NCBI GenBank assembly: GCA_023415075.1
Contig: JAEZLU010000210.1
Location: 1 to 5,005, forward strand
DNA length: 5,005 bases
Direction of reading: 5' to 3'
Source of the DNA: Bacillota bacterium
Lineage (GTDB): Bacteria > Bacillota > Negativicutes > Sporomusales > UBA7701
The notes under the pieces: model-generated
What the model saw: only the letters and a program-made list of their open reading frames with translations
Databases searched by the model: none
What the model was told of the DNA's origin: nothing
Position numbers and translations under genes: made by a program
Shown here: positions 1 through 5,005 of the stretch, in pieces
How positions within the stretch are numbered: position 1 is the stretch's first letter
Layout of the letters: each line of letters starts with the position of its first letter

Positions 1-839
1 GCATCATTTACGGCGCCTGTTCCGGCTTCGGCCACACCGGCCCCTATAGCCAGAAGCCCGGCTACGACATACTGGCCCAGGCGATGGGCGGCATCATGAG
101 CATTACCGGCCCCGAAGGCGGCGACCCGGTGCGGGTTGGTGCGTCGATCGGCGACATCATCGCCGGCCTGTTCACCACCGTCGGCGTCCTCATGGCTCTC
201 CACCACCGGGAGAAAACCGGCGAGGGCCAGAAAATCGACGTATCGATGCTGGACTGCCAGCTGGCCATCCTGGAAAACGCCATCGCCCGCTACTTCGTGT
301 CCGGCAGCGCCCCTAAACCCCTGGGCACCCGCCATCCGTCGATCACCCCCTTCGACGCCTTCAAGTCGAAGGACGGCTACATCATCGTCGGCGCCGGCAA
401 CGACCGGCTGTTCGAGAAGCTGTGCGACATCATCGGCCAGCCGGCCATGAAAGCCGACGAACGCTTCAAGACCAACTCCCTGCGCACCCAGAACTACAAG
501 GCCCTTTACTCCTACATGCAGCCTGCTCTCGAGGCCAAGACCACGGACGAGTGGATTGTCGAACTGGAGGCGGCCGGCATACCCTGCGGCCCGATAAACA
601 CCATCGATAAAGTCGTTAGCGATCCGCAGGTGCTGTTCCGGGAAATGATCGTCGAAACCAACCACCCGGTGGCCGGACCGGTCAAAATGGCCGGTGCGCC
701 GATAAAAATGTCGGCCACCCCCGGCAGCGTAGACGCCCCGGCGCCAATGCTCGGCCAGCACAACGCCGAGATCCTCGGCGAGCTTCTCGGGCTCACGGCC
801 GAAGAAGTTGCCGGCCTGGCCAAACGCAATATAATCTGA
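1..839 (+). CDS. CaiB/BaiF (class III) CoA-transferase, 5'-truncated by window edge
   Basis: The reading frame is open from the left edge (first full codon at 3) to TGA at 837-839, giving 278 visible residues. Seen: the fragment opens with a GFGHTGPY segment and PGYDILAQAMGG, followed by SIGDIIAGL and HHREKTGEGQKIDVSMLD, and near the C-terminus GIPCGPINTI and a PMLGQHNAEIL segment. These are hallmark segments of family III CoA-transferases. Known of the family: these cytoplasmic enzymes move CoA between a donor acyl-CoA and a free acid through an enzyme aspartyl anhydride. Visible Asp51 (codon 153-155, in SIGD) sits where the nucleophilic Asp of formyl-CoA transferase lies (Asp169 there), so about 118 N-terminal residues should be missing and the full protein would be near 396, normal for the family. 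The acid substrate (carnitine-, formyl-, succinyl- or aryl-lactate-type) cannot be told from this fragment. Alpha-methylacyl-CoA racemases share the fold and are an alternative. Transcription probably ends at the hairpin just downstream. Confidence 0.93.
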   Translation, partial: IIYGACSGFGHTGPYSQKPGYDILAQAMGGIMSITGPEGGDPVRVGASIGDIIAGLFTTVGVLMALHHREKTGEGQKIDVSMLDCQLAILENAIARYFVSGSAPKPLGTRHPSITPFDAFKSKDGYIIVGAGNDRLFEKLCDIIGQPAMKADERFKTNSLRTQNYKALYSYMQPALEAKTTDEWIVELEAAGIPCGPINTIDKVVSDPQVLFREMIVETNHPVAGPVKMAGAPIKMSATPGSVDAPAPMLGQHNAEILGELLGLTAEEVAGLAKRNII

Positions 840-859
840 CGCTGACAACAAAAAACGCA

Positions 860-892
860 AAGGAGCGGGGCTGGCCCCGCTCCTTATTCTTT
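860..892. terminator. Hairpin terminator, probably bidirectional
   Basis: A perfect 11-bp GC-rich stem (arms 860-870 and 875-885) closes a 4-nt loop, CTGG. On the plus strand it is followed by a T-rich run (884-892, interrupted by A and C). On the minus strand the stem is followed, four bases on, by six consecutive T (complement of 850-855). It lies 21 bp past the CoA-transferase stop (plus) and 31 bp past the stop of the 49-residue gene (minus), so it can end both convergent transcripts. The T tract is cleaner in the minus direction. Confidence 0.88.
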
Positions 893-915
893 CGCCGCCA
901 GTGCGCCGCCTGCCG

Positions 916-1065
916 TCAGTAGTACTCGGCCGGCTCCCGGCACTTTTCCTCGTACAGTCGGGCGATCTCGTCCACCAGTTGCTCTTTTTCCCGCTCGCGG
1001 TAAGTATGGCCGACCAAAGTGGCGACGATGGCGCCCAGGGCTACCCCGGCCAAAAACTTCAGCAT
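916..1065 (-). CDS. Small single-pass membrane protein, 49 residues, function unknown
   Basis: ATG at 1065-1063 is preceded by a strong ribosome binding site, AAGGGAGG (1082-1075), nine bases upstream, and the frame closes with TGA at 918-916. Seen: residues 2-20 form a hydrophobic stretch, beginning LKFLAGVALGAIVATLVGH, which could be a membrane anchor; residues 23-45 are rich in Glu, Lys and Arg with hydrophobic residues at spaced positions (QLVDEIARLYEEK), compatible with a short amphipathic or coiled-coil helix; there is one Cys (residue 42). The build recalls small YtxH-like or other anchored coiled-coil proteins, but I do not recognise the family. It is a lone gene with its own terminator, convergent with the CoA-transferase. 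A plus-strand open frame across the same bases has no comparable ribosome binding site or protein-like composition. Support for its being real: start, ribosome binding site, terminator and a sensible topology together. Confidence 0.75.
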   Translation of the reverse strand: MLKFLAGVALGAIVATLVGHTYREREKEQLVDEIARLYEEKCREPAEYY

Positions 1066-1201
1066 AGTGCGAAACCTCCCTTCTGTTCCGTTTTTTTATT
1101 ATGCTTACTCAGCCGGCGATTATGCGCCCCGGCGGCCGCCTGTATGCAAGCGGCCAAAGCGGGGAAAATAGGCTGGTGAAAAATTGTGGGGAGGCCAGGG
1201 C
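1066..1201. promoter_or_regulatory. Divergent intergenic region between the small gene (-) and the activase gene (+)
   Basis: This stretch separates the divergent start codons at 1065 and 1202 and must hold the promoters of both. Only weak candidates are visible. ATTATG occurs twice (1098-1103 and 1119-1124); read on the minus strand each is CATAAT, a possible -10 box, and the upstream copy has TTGCAT (1149-1144) as a poor -35 box at a long 19-base spacing. On the plus strand GATTAT (1118-1123) is a possible -10 without a convincing -35. A run of seven T lies at 1091-1097. No riboswitch-like fold was recognised. Confidence 0.3.
1188..1194 (+). promoter_or_regulatory. Ribosome binding site fixing the activase start at 1202
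   Basis: GGGGAGG lies seven bases before ATG 1202. A TTG in the same frame at 1184 would place this site inside the coding region and would add six residues before the conserved MKVFLGIDLG start, so 1202 is preferred. Confidence 0.85.
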
Positions 1202-2164
1202 ATGAAAGTATTCTTAGGAATCGACCTCGGTTCGGTGAGCACGAATGTCGCCGCTGTCGACGAAGCCGGCAGAGTGCTGGAAACGGTGTATCTGCGGACC
1301 CGTGGCCGACCGGTCGCCGCCATCCAGGAGGCCCTCGGCCGCGTGCGGGCCAGCGGCAAATCCTACACGGTAGCCGGCGTCGGCACCACCGGCAGCGGCC
1401 GGCAGCTGGCCGGCGTCATTCTTGGGGCCGACTGCGTGAAGAACGAGATAACCGCCCATGCCGTGGCCGCCCTCCATGCCGTCCCCGATGTCCGCACCGT
1501 CATCGAAATCGGCGGCCAGGATTCGAAGATCATCCTGCTAAAGGACGGCATAGTCTGCGACTTCGCCATGAACACCGTCTGCGCCGCCGGCACCGGCTCC
1601 TTTCTTGACCAGCAGGCCGCCCGTCTGGGGCTGGCCATCGAAGATTTCGGCCGCCTGGCTCTGGCGGCCACCGCTCCGGTCAGGGTCGCCGGCCGCTGCG
1701 CCGTTTTCGCCGAATCGGACATGATTCACAAGCAGCAGAGCGGCCATCAGTTGGCCGACATCGTCGGCGGCCTCTGCCAGGCCCTGGTGCGCAACTACCT
1801 GAGCAATGTCGGCAAAGGCAAGCGGATCGAGGGGCCGGTCCTTTTCCAGGGGGGAGTGGCCGCCAACGCCGGCATGAAGAAAGCCTTCCAAGAGGCCCTG
1901 GGACTGACGGTAACCGTGCCGGCCCATTTCGGCGTCATGGGGGCAATCGGCGCCGCCCTTTTGGCCGGCGAGGCGACAGCCGGTCGGGCCGGCAGCGCTT
2001 TCCGCGGCTTCGAGCTTGTCGACCAGCCCTACGGTACCGTCGGCTTCGAGTGCGACGGCTGCGCCAACACCTGCGAGATTGTCGAGATAAAGCTGGCCGA
2101 CGCTGTGCTGGCCCGCTGGGGCGACCGCTGCGGCAAATGGGGCGTCAGTACCGCTAACTTCTGA
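1202..2164 (+). CDS. Acyl-CoA dehydratase activase family ATPase (HgdC/BadF/BcrA type, COG1924-like)
   Basis: This 320-residue protein has the ASKHA (actin/Hsp70/sugar kinase) nucleotide fold. Seen: phosphate-1 loop GIDLGSVSTN (6-15), GVGTTGSGR (59-67), phosphate-2 loop IEIGGQDSK (101-109), NTVCAAGTGSFLDQQ (124-138), AGRCAVFAESD (163-173) and adenosine-site LFQGGVAANAGM (214-225). Known of the family: HgdC-type activators are homodimers sharing one [4Fe-4S] cluster, held by Cys127 and Cys166 in the Acidaminococcus protein; Cys127 and Cys166 fall at the same numbers here. ATP hydrolysis drives a single low-potential electron into a partner dehydratase. Odd: about 60 residues follow the core, ending in Cys284-x2-Cys287-x3-Cys291 and Cys310 (GFECDGCANTCEI, then GDRCGKWG). 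Plain HgdC is nearer 260 residues, and such a tail is what I would expect at the junction in large fused activase proteins. Likely partners are the two minus-strand genes facing it, with which it shares an 11-bp 3' overlap. The partner assignment is inference. Confidence 0.93.
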   Translation: MKVFLGIDLGSVSTNVAAVDEAGRVLETVYLRTRGRPVAAIQEALGRVRASGKSYTVAGVGTTGSGRQLAGVILGADCVKNEITAHAVAALHAVPDVRTVIEIGGQDSKIILLKDGIVCDFAMNTVCAAGTGSFLDQQAARLGLAIEDFGRLALAATAPVRVAGRCAVFAESDMIHKQQSGHQLADIVGGLCQALVRNYLSNVGKGKRIEGPVLFQGGVAANAGMKKAFQEALGLTVTVPAHFGVMGAIGAALLAGEATAGRAGSAFRGFELVDQPYGTVGFECDGCANTCEIVEIKLADAVLARWGDRCGKWGVSTANF

Positions 2165-3233
2165 GCTTTTTCCGTTTTATGCAATCCACGAACGCCTCCA
2201 GGCGGGTCGTGATACCGACACTGCTGGCGTGCTCGTCTACGCTCAGCGTCAAAAGAGGCAGGCCATAATCGGCGGCGATGTTTTTCAGTGCGTACTGGGC
2301 CACCACCTCAGGCATGCAGCCGAGGGGAAAAACATGGATAATGCCGTCATAGCCCTGGCGGGCGCACCACAAAGACGTTCCTACCGACTTCAGACCGTCG
2401 CCGCCTACATGGTGGCTGAGATAAGGCCTGGCCTGGGCGAGAAATTCATGCTCTTCGCGGTACAGGCCGAGCATTTCTAAAAACATTTTCGCATAAGCCC
2501 AGTCGCCTGTGCGCACGAATTTTTTTACGGCGATCCCCTGACGGATGAGCGAATCCTCAAGCCAATGGTTCGCATACGGCTCAAGCAAAAGATAAAACTC
2601 ACCTACAAAGGCGACCCGCGGCGGTGCGGGTTTGTTTTTTGCCCAGTAAGAACGCATAGTATTGATTGTCACATCGCGGATGTGATTGACTTCGCCGAAG
2701 GTCTCAGCCTCGGCAATTTCGCCTGCACCGTATTCGCAAGCGCCCAAAACCCTTTCCGGATTGTCGGCCCGCGCCCCGAGAAAATTCTTGGCTTCAACCA
2801 AATCATCCAGCGCCCGGAGTTTTTTCACCGCCAGGGATATACTGGCTAACACAGCCAGCCGACTGGCTTGCGGGGCCGCTTCCCGCAAAAAGCGATACAA
2901 ATCCCGCAGCAAATTATCGGTGTTCAGAGTGTGAAATTTTACATTGTCACCTTGGGCCAGGGCAATTTTCTGTATTGCCCCGTAAAACCCCAGGCGGCAT
3001 TTGCCAGCTCCGCACATCGTAACAAGTGTGTCGGCACCCTGCTGGAGCCCTTCGAGGAAATTGCCCATGCTCAGTTTATAAGGCAGGCAGACCCCTTCCG
3101 GCGAGTGAGACGCACCAAGCTCCAGCGTTTTTTTGCTGATGGGAGGCGCCTCGGTAACCTCAACGTCGAGGTTTTCCAGCATATAGCGGATGGGTGAACT
3201 CAGATAACCCATATGGGGATAGGCTACTTTCAT
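2154..3233 (-). CDS. 2-hydroxyacyl-CoA dehydratase-like / activase-associated protein (COG3581-like)
   Basis: This 359-residue cytoplasmic protein, starting MKVAYPHMGY, is the second gene of a minus-strand pair. Seen: SPEGVCLPYKLSMGNFLEGL (44-63), MCGAGKCRLGFYGAIQK (73-89), ACEYGAGEI (165-173), FVGEFYLLLEPYAN (209-222) and a C-terminal block PLGCMPE (303-309) ... SVDEHASSVGITTRLEAF (331-348). Known: proteins like this accompany HgdC-type activators or form the last part of very large fused activase proteins; their reaction is not established. Cys49, Cys79 and Cys306 align with Cys54, Cys89 and Cys251 of the upstream gene product and are the best candidate Fe-S ligands; Cys74, 166, 290 and 351 are extra. 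The start at 3233 is chosen because GGAGG lies eight bases upstream and the ATG overlaps the upstream TGA; an in-frame TTG at 3263 would add ten low-value residues. The gene converges on the activase gene with 11 bp shared. GC is visibly lower than in the flanking genes. It is not a canonical HgdA/HgdB or FldB/FldC subunit as far as I can judge. Confidence 0.85.
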   Translation of the reverse strand: MKVAYPHMGYLSSPIRYMLENLDVEVTEAPPISKKTLELGASHSPEGVCLPYKLSMGNFLEGLQQGADTLVTMCGAGKCRLGFYGAIQKIALAQGDNVKFHTLNTDNLLRDLYRFLREAAPQASRLAVLASISLAVKKLRALDDLVEAKNFLGARADNPERVLGACEYGAGEIAEAETFGEVNHIRDVTINTMRSYWAKNKPAPPRVAFVGEFYLLLEPYANHWLEDSLIRQGIAVKKFVRTGDWAYAKMFLEMLGLYREEHEFLAQARPYLSHHVGGDGLKSVGTSLWCARQGYDGIIHVFPLGCMPEVVAQYALKNIAADYGLPLLTLSVDEHASSVGITTRLEAFVDCIKRKKLRS

Positions 3234-4144
3234 TTTTTTCGCCTCCATTCCACCATGTCCCAAAAGGCTTCTATCCTTGTGGTTATGCCGGCCCAGCCGG
3301 TGTGTTCGTCGAGGTTGATCATCAGGTAGGGCTTACCGCAGTTGCGCAAAACATGGTATTCCAGATACTCGTTCATCATCGAATCAAGGCCGCAACCAAA
3401 GCTCGACACAAGGATTATGCCGGCGATGTCAAAGCGGCTGGCGAAGTGGGCGGTTGCTCCCGCGAGCTTTGCCGACAATTGCCAGTAAAGATCAGGCGCA
3501 AACCGGCGGGCTTCATCATAAATCATTTTTATTGGCAGGGCATCAGGCGTTACTGTGGCAACTCCCCGTCGCCTCAGAGTGGCAAAAATTTCCCGAGAAA
3601 GAAAATCATCCTTCAGAATATAACCGTGGCCGACAACCGCCACTTGGGCCTGAAAAGGACTGACCGCAGGGGCGGCGGGCAGCTGCCGCCAGTCTGCCAA
3701 AGCTTTACGAAAGCCGGCTTCACCGGTTAGCGTCGACTTGCCGGTGATCGCTGCTACGCTTTTGATGGCCTTATAATAGCCGACCCGCCAGTTTGTTTCG
3801 ATATCGGGGGCGATGATTCGCGTATCAGGGAGATGAAAAGTGTTTTTGACGATATCTGGCAAACCGGCAAATTTGGCGCATAGATAAAAGTCGCGATGGT
3901 AGCGGATTATGCGGGGGACAAATATGTGACTGCAATTGTCCAGCAACGTTTCCACATGCCCCAAGTAAAGTTTTAACGGCAGGCAGGATTCGTCGATGGC
4001 AAGCTTCGTGCCACAGTCCAACATCTGGCGGTTGGTTTCGGCGGACAGGTGAACCGGTGTTGCCAGATTATGAAAAAACCCTTGCCACAACTCGCCAAAT
4101 TCATGAAAGAGCAGTGCTCGTGGGATGCCGACGTTTACTGGCAT
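3230..4144 (-). CDS. DUF2229-type, dehydratase-like activase-associated protein (COG3580-like)
   Basis: This 304-residue protein starts MPVNVGIPRALLFHEFGELW. Seen: the N-terminal GIPRALL segment (6-12), DESCLPLKLYLGHVETLL (51-68), FVPRII (75-80) with FYLCAKFAGLPD (86-97), SSFGCGLDSMMNEY (247-260) and INLDEHTGWAGITTRIEAF (276-294). Known: this order is typical of DUF2229 proteins that sit beside HgdC-type ATPases or are fused to them; the biochemical role is undetermined. Inferred: Cys54, Cys89 and Cys251 may hold an Fe-S cluster, as three cysteines do in the HgdA/B dehydratase subunits. It is first in a two-gene operon and overlaps the next gene by four bases. Start choice: GGGG at 4154-4151 sits six bases before ATG 4144, and the family N-terminus begins here. 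In-frame ATG 4162 and TTG 4204 are possible, but the first has its nearest strong site 18 bases away and the second has none. There is no signal peptide. Codons are less GC-rich than in the neighbouring plus-strand genes. Confidence 0.85.
   Translation of the reverse strand: MPVNVGIPRALLFHEFGELWQGFFHNLATPVHLSAETNRQMLDCGTKLAIDESCLPLKLYLGHVETLLDNCSHIFVPRIIRYHRDFYLCAKFAGLPDIVKNTFHLPDTRIIAPDIETNWRVGYYKAIKSVAAITGKSTLTGEAGFRKALADWRQLPAAPAVSPFQAQVAVVGHGYILKDDFLSREIFATLRRRGVATVTPDALPIKMIYDEARRFAPDLYWQLSAKLAGATAHFASRFDIAGIILVSSFGCGLDSMMNEYLEYHVLRNCGKPYLMINLDEHTGWAGITTRIEAFWDMVEWRRKK
3242..3246 (-). promoter_or_regulatory. Internal ribosome binding site and ATGA coupling for the 359-residue gene
   Basis: Read on the minus strand, GGAGG lies inside the last codons of the upstream gene, eight bases before ATG 3233. 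That ATG and the upstream TGA share bases 3230-3233 as ATGA. This is the classic layout for translational coupling and implies the two proteins are made in matched amounts, as for subunits of one complex. Confidence 0.82.
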
Positions 4145-4188
4145 TATCTTCCCCTTTTCCATGTTTTTTGTAGGAAAGTTCCTCCCTC

Positions 4189-4200
4189 TACTAGCTAGTA
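4189..4200. promoter_or_regulatory. 12-bp perfect palindrome, candidate operator
   Basis: TACTAGCTAGTA is its own reverse complement over all 12 bases; symmetry breaks on both sides. It lies 45 bp upstream of ATG 4144 and, on the minus strand, shortly downstream of the candidate -10 box at 4223-4218, where a bound dimeric repressor could block the start of the minus-strand operon. There is no second copy in the window that I could find. Confidence 0.4.
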
Positions 4201-4217
4201 TCAAGGCTGAGCGATGT

Positions 4218-4245
4218 TTTATAGCTGGAAGTTGAAGGAGGTCAC
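4218..4245 (-). promoter_or_regulatory. Candidate sigma-70/A promoter for the minus-strand operon
   Basis: On the minus strand TATAAA (4223-4218, five of six consensus bases) is preceded at 16 bases by GTGACC (4245-4240, four of six). Transcription would start near 4211, leaving a leader of about 65 bases to ATG 4144. The leader carries a GGGAGG (4186-4181) too far from any start codon to serve it well. Position upstream of the operon and box quality support the call; there is no experimental-type evidence. Confidence 0.45.
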
Positions 4246-4249
4246 CGGC

Positions 4250-4266
4250 CGACGGCGTCGTATAAG
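4250..4266 (+). promoter_or_regulatory. Dyad CGACG-G-CGTCG next to a TATAAG box, possible control site of the aldo/keto reductase gene
   Basis: Five-base arms at 4250-4254 and 4256-4260 flank a single central G. Directly after it comes TATAAG (4261-4266), a possible -10 box for the gene starting at 4299. No -35 box at normal spacing is visible; TTGAAG at 4232-4237 is 23 bases away. A promoter needing an activator would fit but is not shown. Confidence 0.25.
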
Positions 4267-4298
4267 TATCTTAGTGAGCCTCAGAGAGGAGCGATATT

Positions 4299-5005
4299 GT
4301 GCGGCAAAATGAATTGGGGAAAACCGGCATTAAAGTGAGCGAGATCTGTTACGGCACGCTGCCGGCAGGGCCGCTGCAGGCCAATCTGGCCATCGACGCG
4401 GCCGCCGAAATCATTAGGCACTGTCTCAAGCTCGGCGTAAGCTTCATCGATACCGCCCAGCGCTACCAGACCTATCCGATCGTCGCCCGGGCCCTCGAGG
4501 GCTACGACAAACCGGTCGTGATATCGAGCAAGTCATGGGCCACCGGCTATGAGGAGATGCGGCAGGCGGTGGCCGAGGCCAGGCAGGCCCTCAGGCGGGA
4601 CATGCTCGATATTTTCATGCTTCATGCCGCCCGGGCGACGGCCAGGGTTTTTGAGGAGCGGGCCGGGGCCTTCCGCTACCTGTGCGAGGCCAGAGAAGCC
4701 GGCATAATCAGGGCGGTCGGCATCTCCACCCATTCGGTGGAGGTGGTGCGGGCGGCGGCGGCCCAGCCGGAGGTCGATGTAATCCATCCGCTTTATAACC
4801 TCCTGGCTGTCGGCATACTGGGCGGCGATGCGGTGGCGATGCGGGCCGCCATGGAAGAGGCGGCCGGCAACGGCAAGGGCCTGTACGTCATGAAGGCGAT
4901 GGCCGGCGGCCACCTGGCCGACCGCTACGGCGAGGCTCTCGATTTTGCCAGGGCCGTGCCGGGGGTGGCGGCGCTGGCGGTCGGCATGCTCAGCAAGGAA
5001 GAAGC
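4299..5005 (+). CDS. Aldo/keto reductase, 3'-truncated by window edge
   Basis: A GTG start at 4299 has AGAGAGGA (4283-4290) eight bases upstream; the first ATG nearby (4309) is out of frame. The frame stays open to the right edge, giving 235 residues. Seen: the classic N-terminal ELGKTGIKVSEICYGT (5-20), GVSFIDTAQRYQTYP (46-60), VVISSKSW (73-80), DMLDIFMLHAA (101-111), AGIIRAVGISTHS (134-146) and VAALAVGMLSKEE (223-235). The catalytic tetrad of the family can be placed as Asp51, Tyr56, Lys78 and His109. Known: these cytoplasmic TIM-barrel enzymes reduce aldehydes or ketones with NAD(P)H. The ...VGMLSKEE segment and the short spacing near the start recall the aldo/keto reductases of anaerobes that carry a ferredoxin-like 4Fe-4S domain at the C-terminus, which would lie outside the window; this is a guess. 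It is divergent from the minus-strand operon, 154 bp from its start, and returns to the high GC of the left half. The substrate is unknown. Confidence 0.9.
   Translation, partial: MRQNELGKTGIKVSEICYGTLPAGPLQANLAIDAAAEIIRHCLKLGVSFIDTAQRYQTYPIVARALEGYDKPVVISSKSWATGYEEMRQAVAEARQALRRDMLDIFMLHAARATARVFEERAGAFRYLCEAREAGIIRAVGISTHSVEVVRAAAAQPEVDVIHPLYNLLAVGILGGDAVAMRAAMEEAAGNGKGLYVMKAMAGGHLADRYGEALDFARAVPGVAALAVGMLSKEE

Noticed and set aside
901..1179. Plus-strand open frame of 92 codons starting with GTG
   Set aside because: It overlaps the 49-residue minus-strand gene, lacks a ribosome binding site, begins inside the terminator-proximal region and has a composition unlike a known protein family.
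840..1201. Riboswitch, tRNA, CRISPR or insertion-sequence remnants in the longest gap between family genes
   Set aside because: No repeats with spacers, cloverleaf, inverted terminal repeats or conserved riboswitch core were recognised; the gap is explained by the terminator, the small gene and a short promoter region.
1363..1927. Minus-strand frames of 119-129 codons opposite the activase gene
   Set aside because: Long antisense frames are expected in GC-rich coding DNA; the plus strand carries intact ASKHA motifs throughout.
2192..2203. CGCCT-CC-AGGCG inverted repeat just after the activase stop, as a terminator
   Set aside because: The arms are five bases with a two-base gap, there is no following T tract, and it lies inside the facing coding sequence.
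3233..3263. Upstream TTG start adding ten residues to the 359-residue protein
   Set aside because: The GGAGG at 3246-3242 and the ATGA overlap point to ATG 3233, and the family-like N-terminus starts there.
3194..3730. 178-codon plus-strand frame, and other plus-strand frames across 2229-3197, antisense to the operon
   Set aside because: They mirror two well-supported family proteins on the minus strand, have no ribosome binding sites and show no recognisable motifs.
4533..4913. 126-codon minus-strand frame opposite the aldo/keto reductase
   Set aside because: The plus strand holds the full aldo/keto reductase tetrad in frame; the antisense frame has no motif or plausible start signal.

Overview
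The window is high-GC bacterial chromosome. It most resembles an anaerobic Firmicute, perhaps a Sporomusaceae-type Negativicute. This rests on family content (class III CoA-transferase, HgdC-type activator with two dehydratase-like partners, aldo/keto reductase), strong purine-rich ribosome binding sites, and GTG/TTG start candidates. The taxon is an inference; no rRNA or other marker is present.

Layout. Positions 1-839 (+) hold the C-terminal ~70% of a CaiB/BaiF CoA-transferase, closed by a hairpin terminator (860-892) that looks bidirectional. Positions 916-1065 (-) encode a previously easy-to-miss 49-residue protein with one membrane segment. After a short intergenic stretch, 1202-2164 (+) encodes a 320-residue HgdC/BadF-type ASKHA ATPase (acyl-CoA dehydratase activase family) with a cysteine-containing C-terminal tail. 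Facing it, and overlapping its 3' end by 11 bp, is a two-gene operon on the minus strand: 3230-4144 (304 residues, DUF2229/COG3580-like) followed by 2154-3233 (359 residues, COG3581-like), joined by an ATGA stop/start overlap. A divergent control region (4145-4298) contains a 12-bp perfect palindrome and a candidate promoter. From 4299 (+) an aldo/keto reductase runs off the right edge.

How the genes may work together. The three central genes look like a split version of a system often found as one very large fused protein (activator + DUF2229 + dehydratase-like part). By analogy with 2-hydroxyacyl-CoA dehydratases, the ATPase would use ATP hydrolysis to push low-potential electrons from its dimer-bridging [4Fe-4S] cluster into a cluster on the two partner proteins. 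Their substrate is unknown. The two partners are visibly paralogous and each keeps three matched cysteines. The minus-strand operon is clearly lower in GC than both flanks, suggesting a separate history. The CoA-transferase and the aldo/keto reductase are plausible neighbours in acyl-CoA or hydroxyacid metabolism, but each appears to be its own transcription unit.
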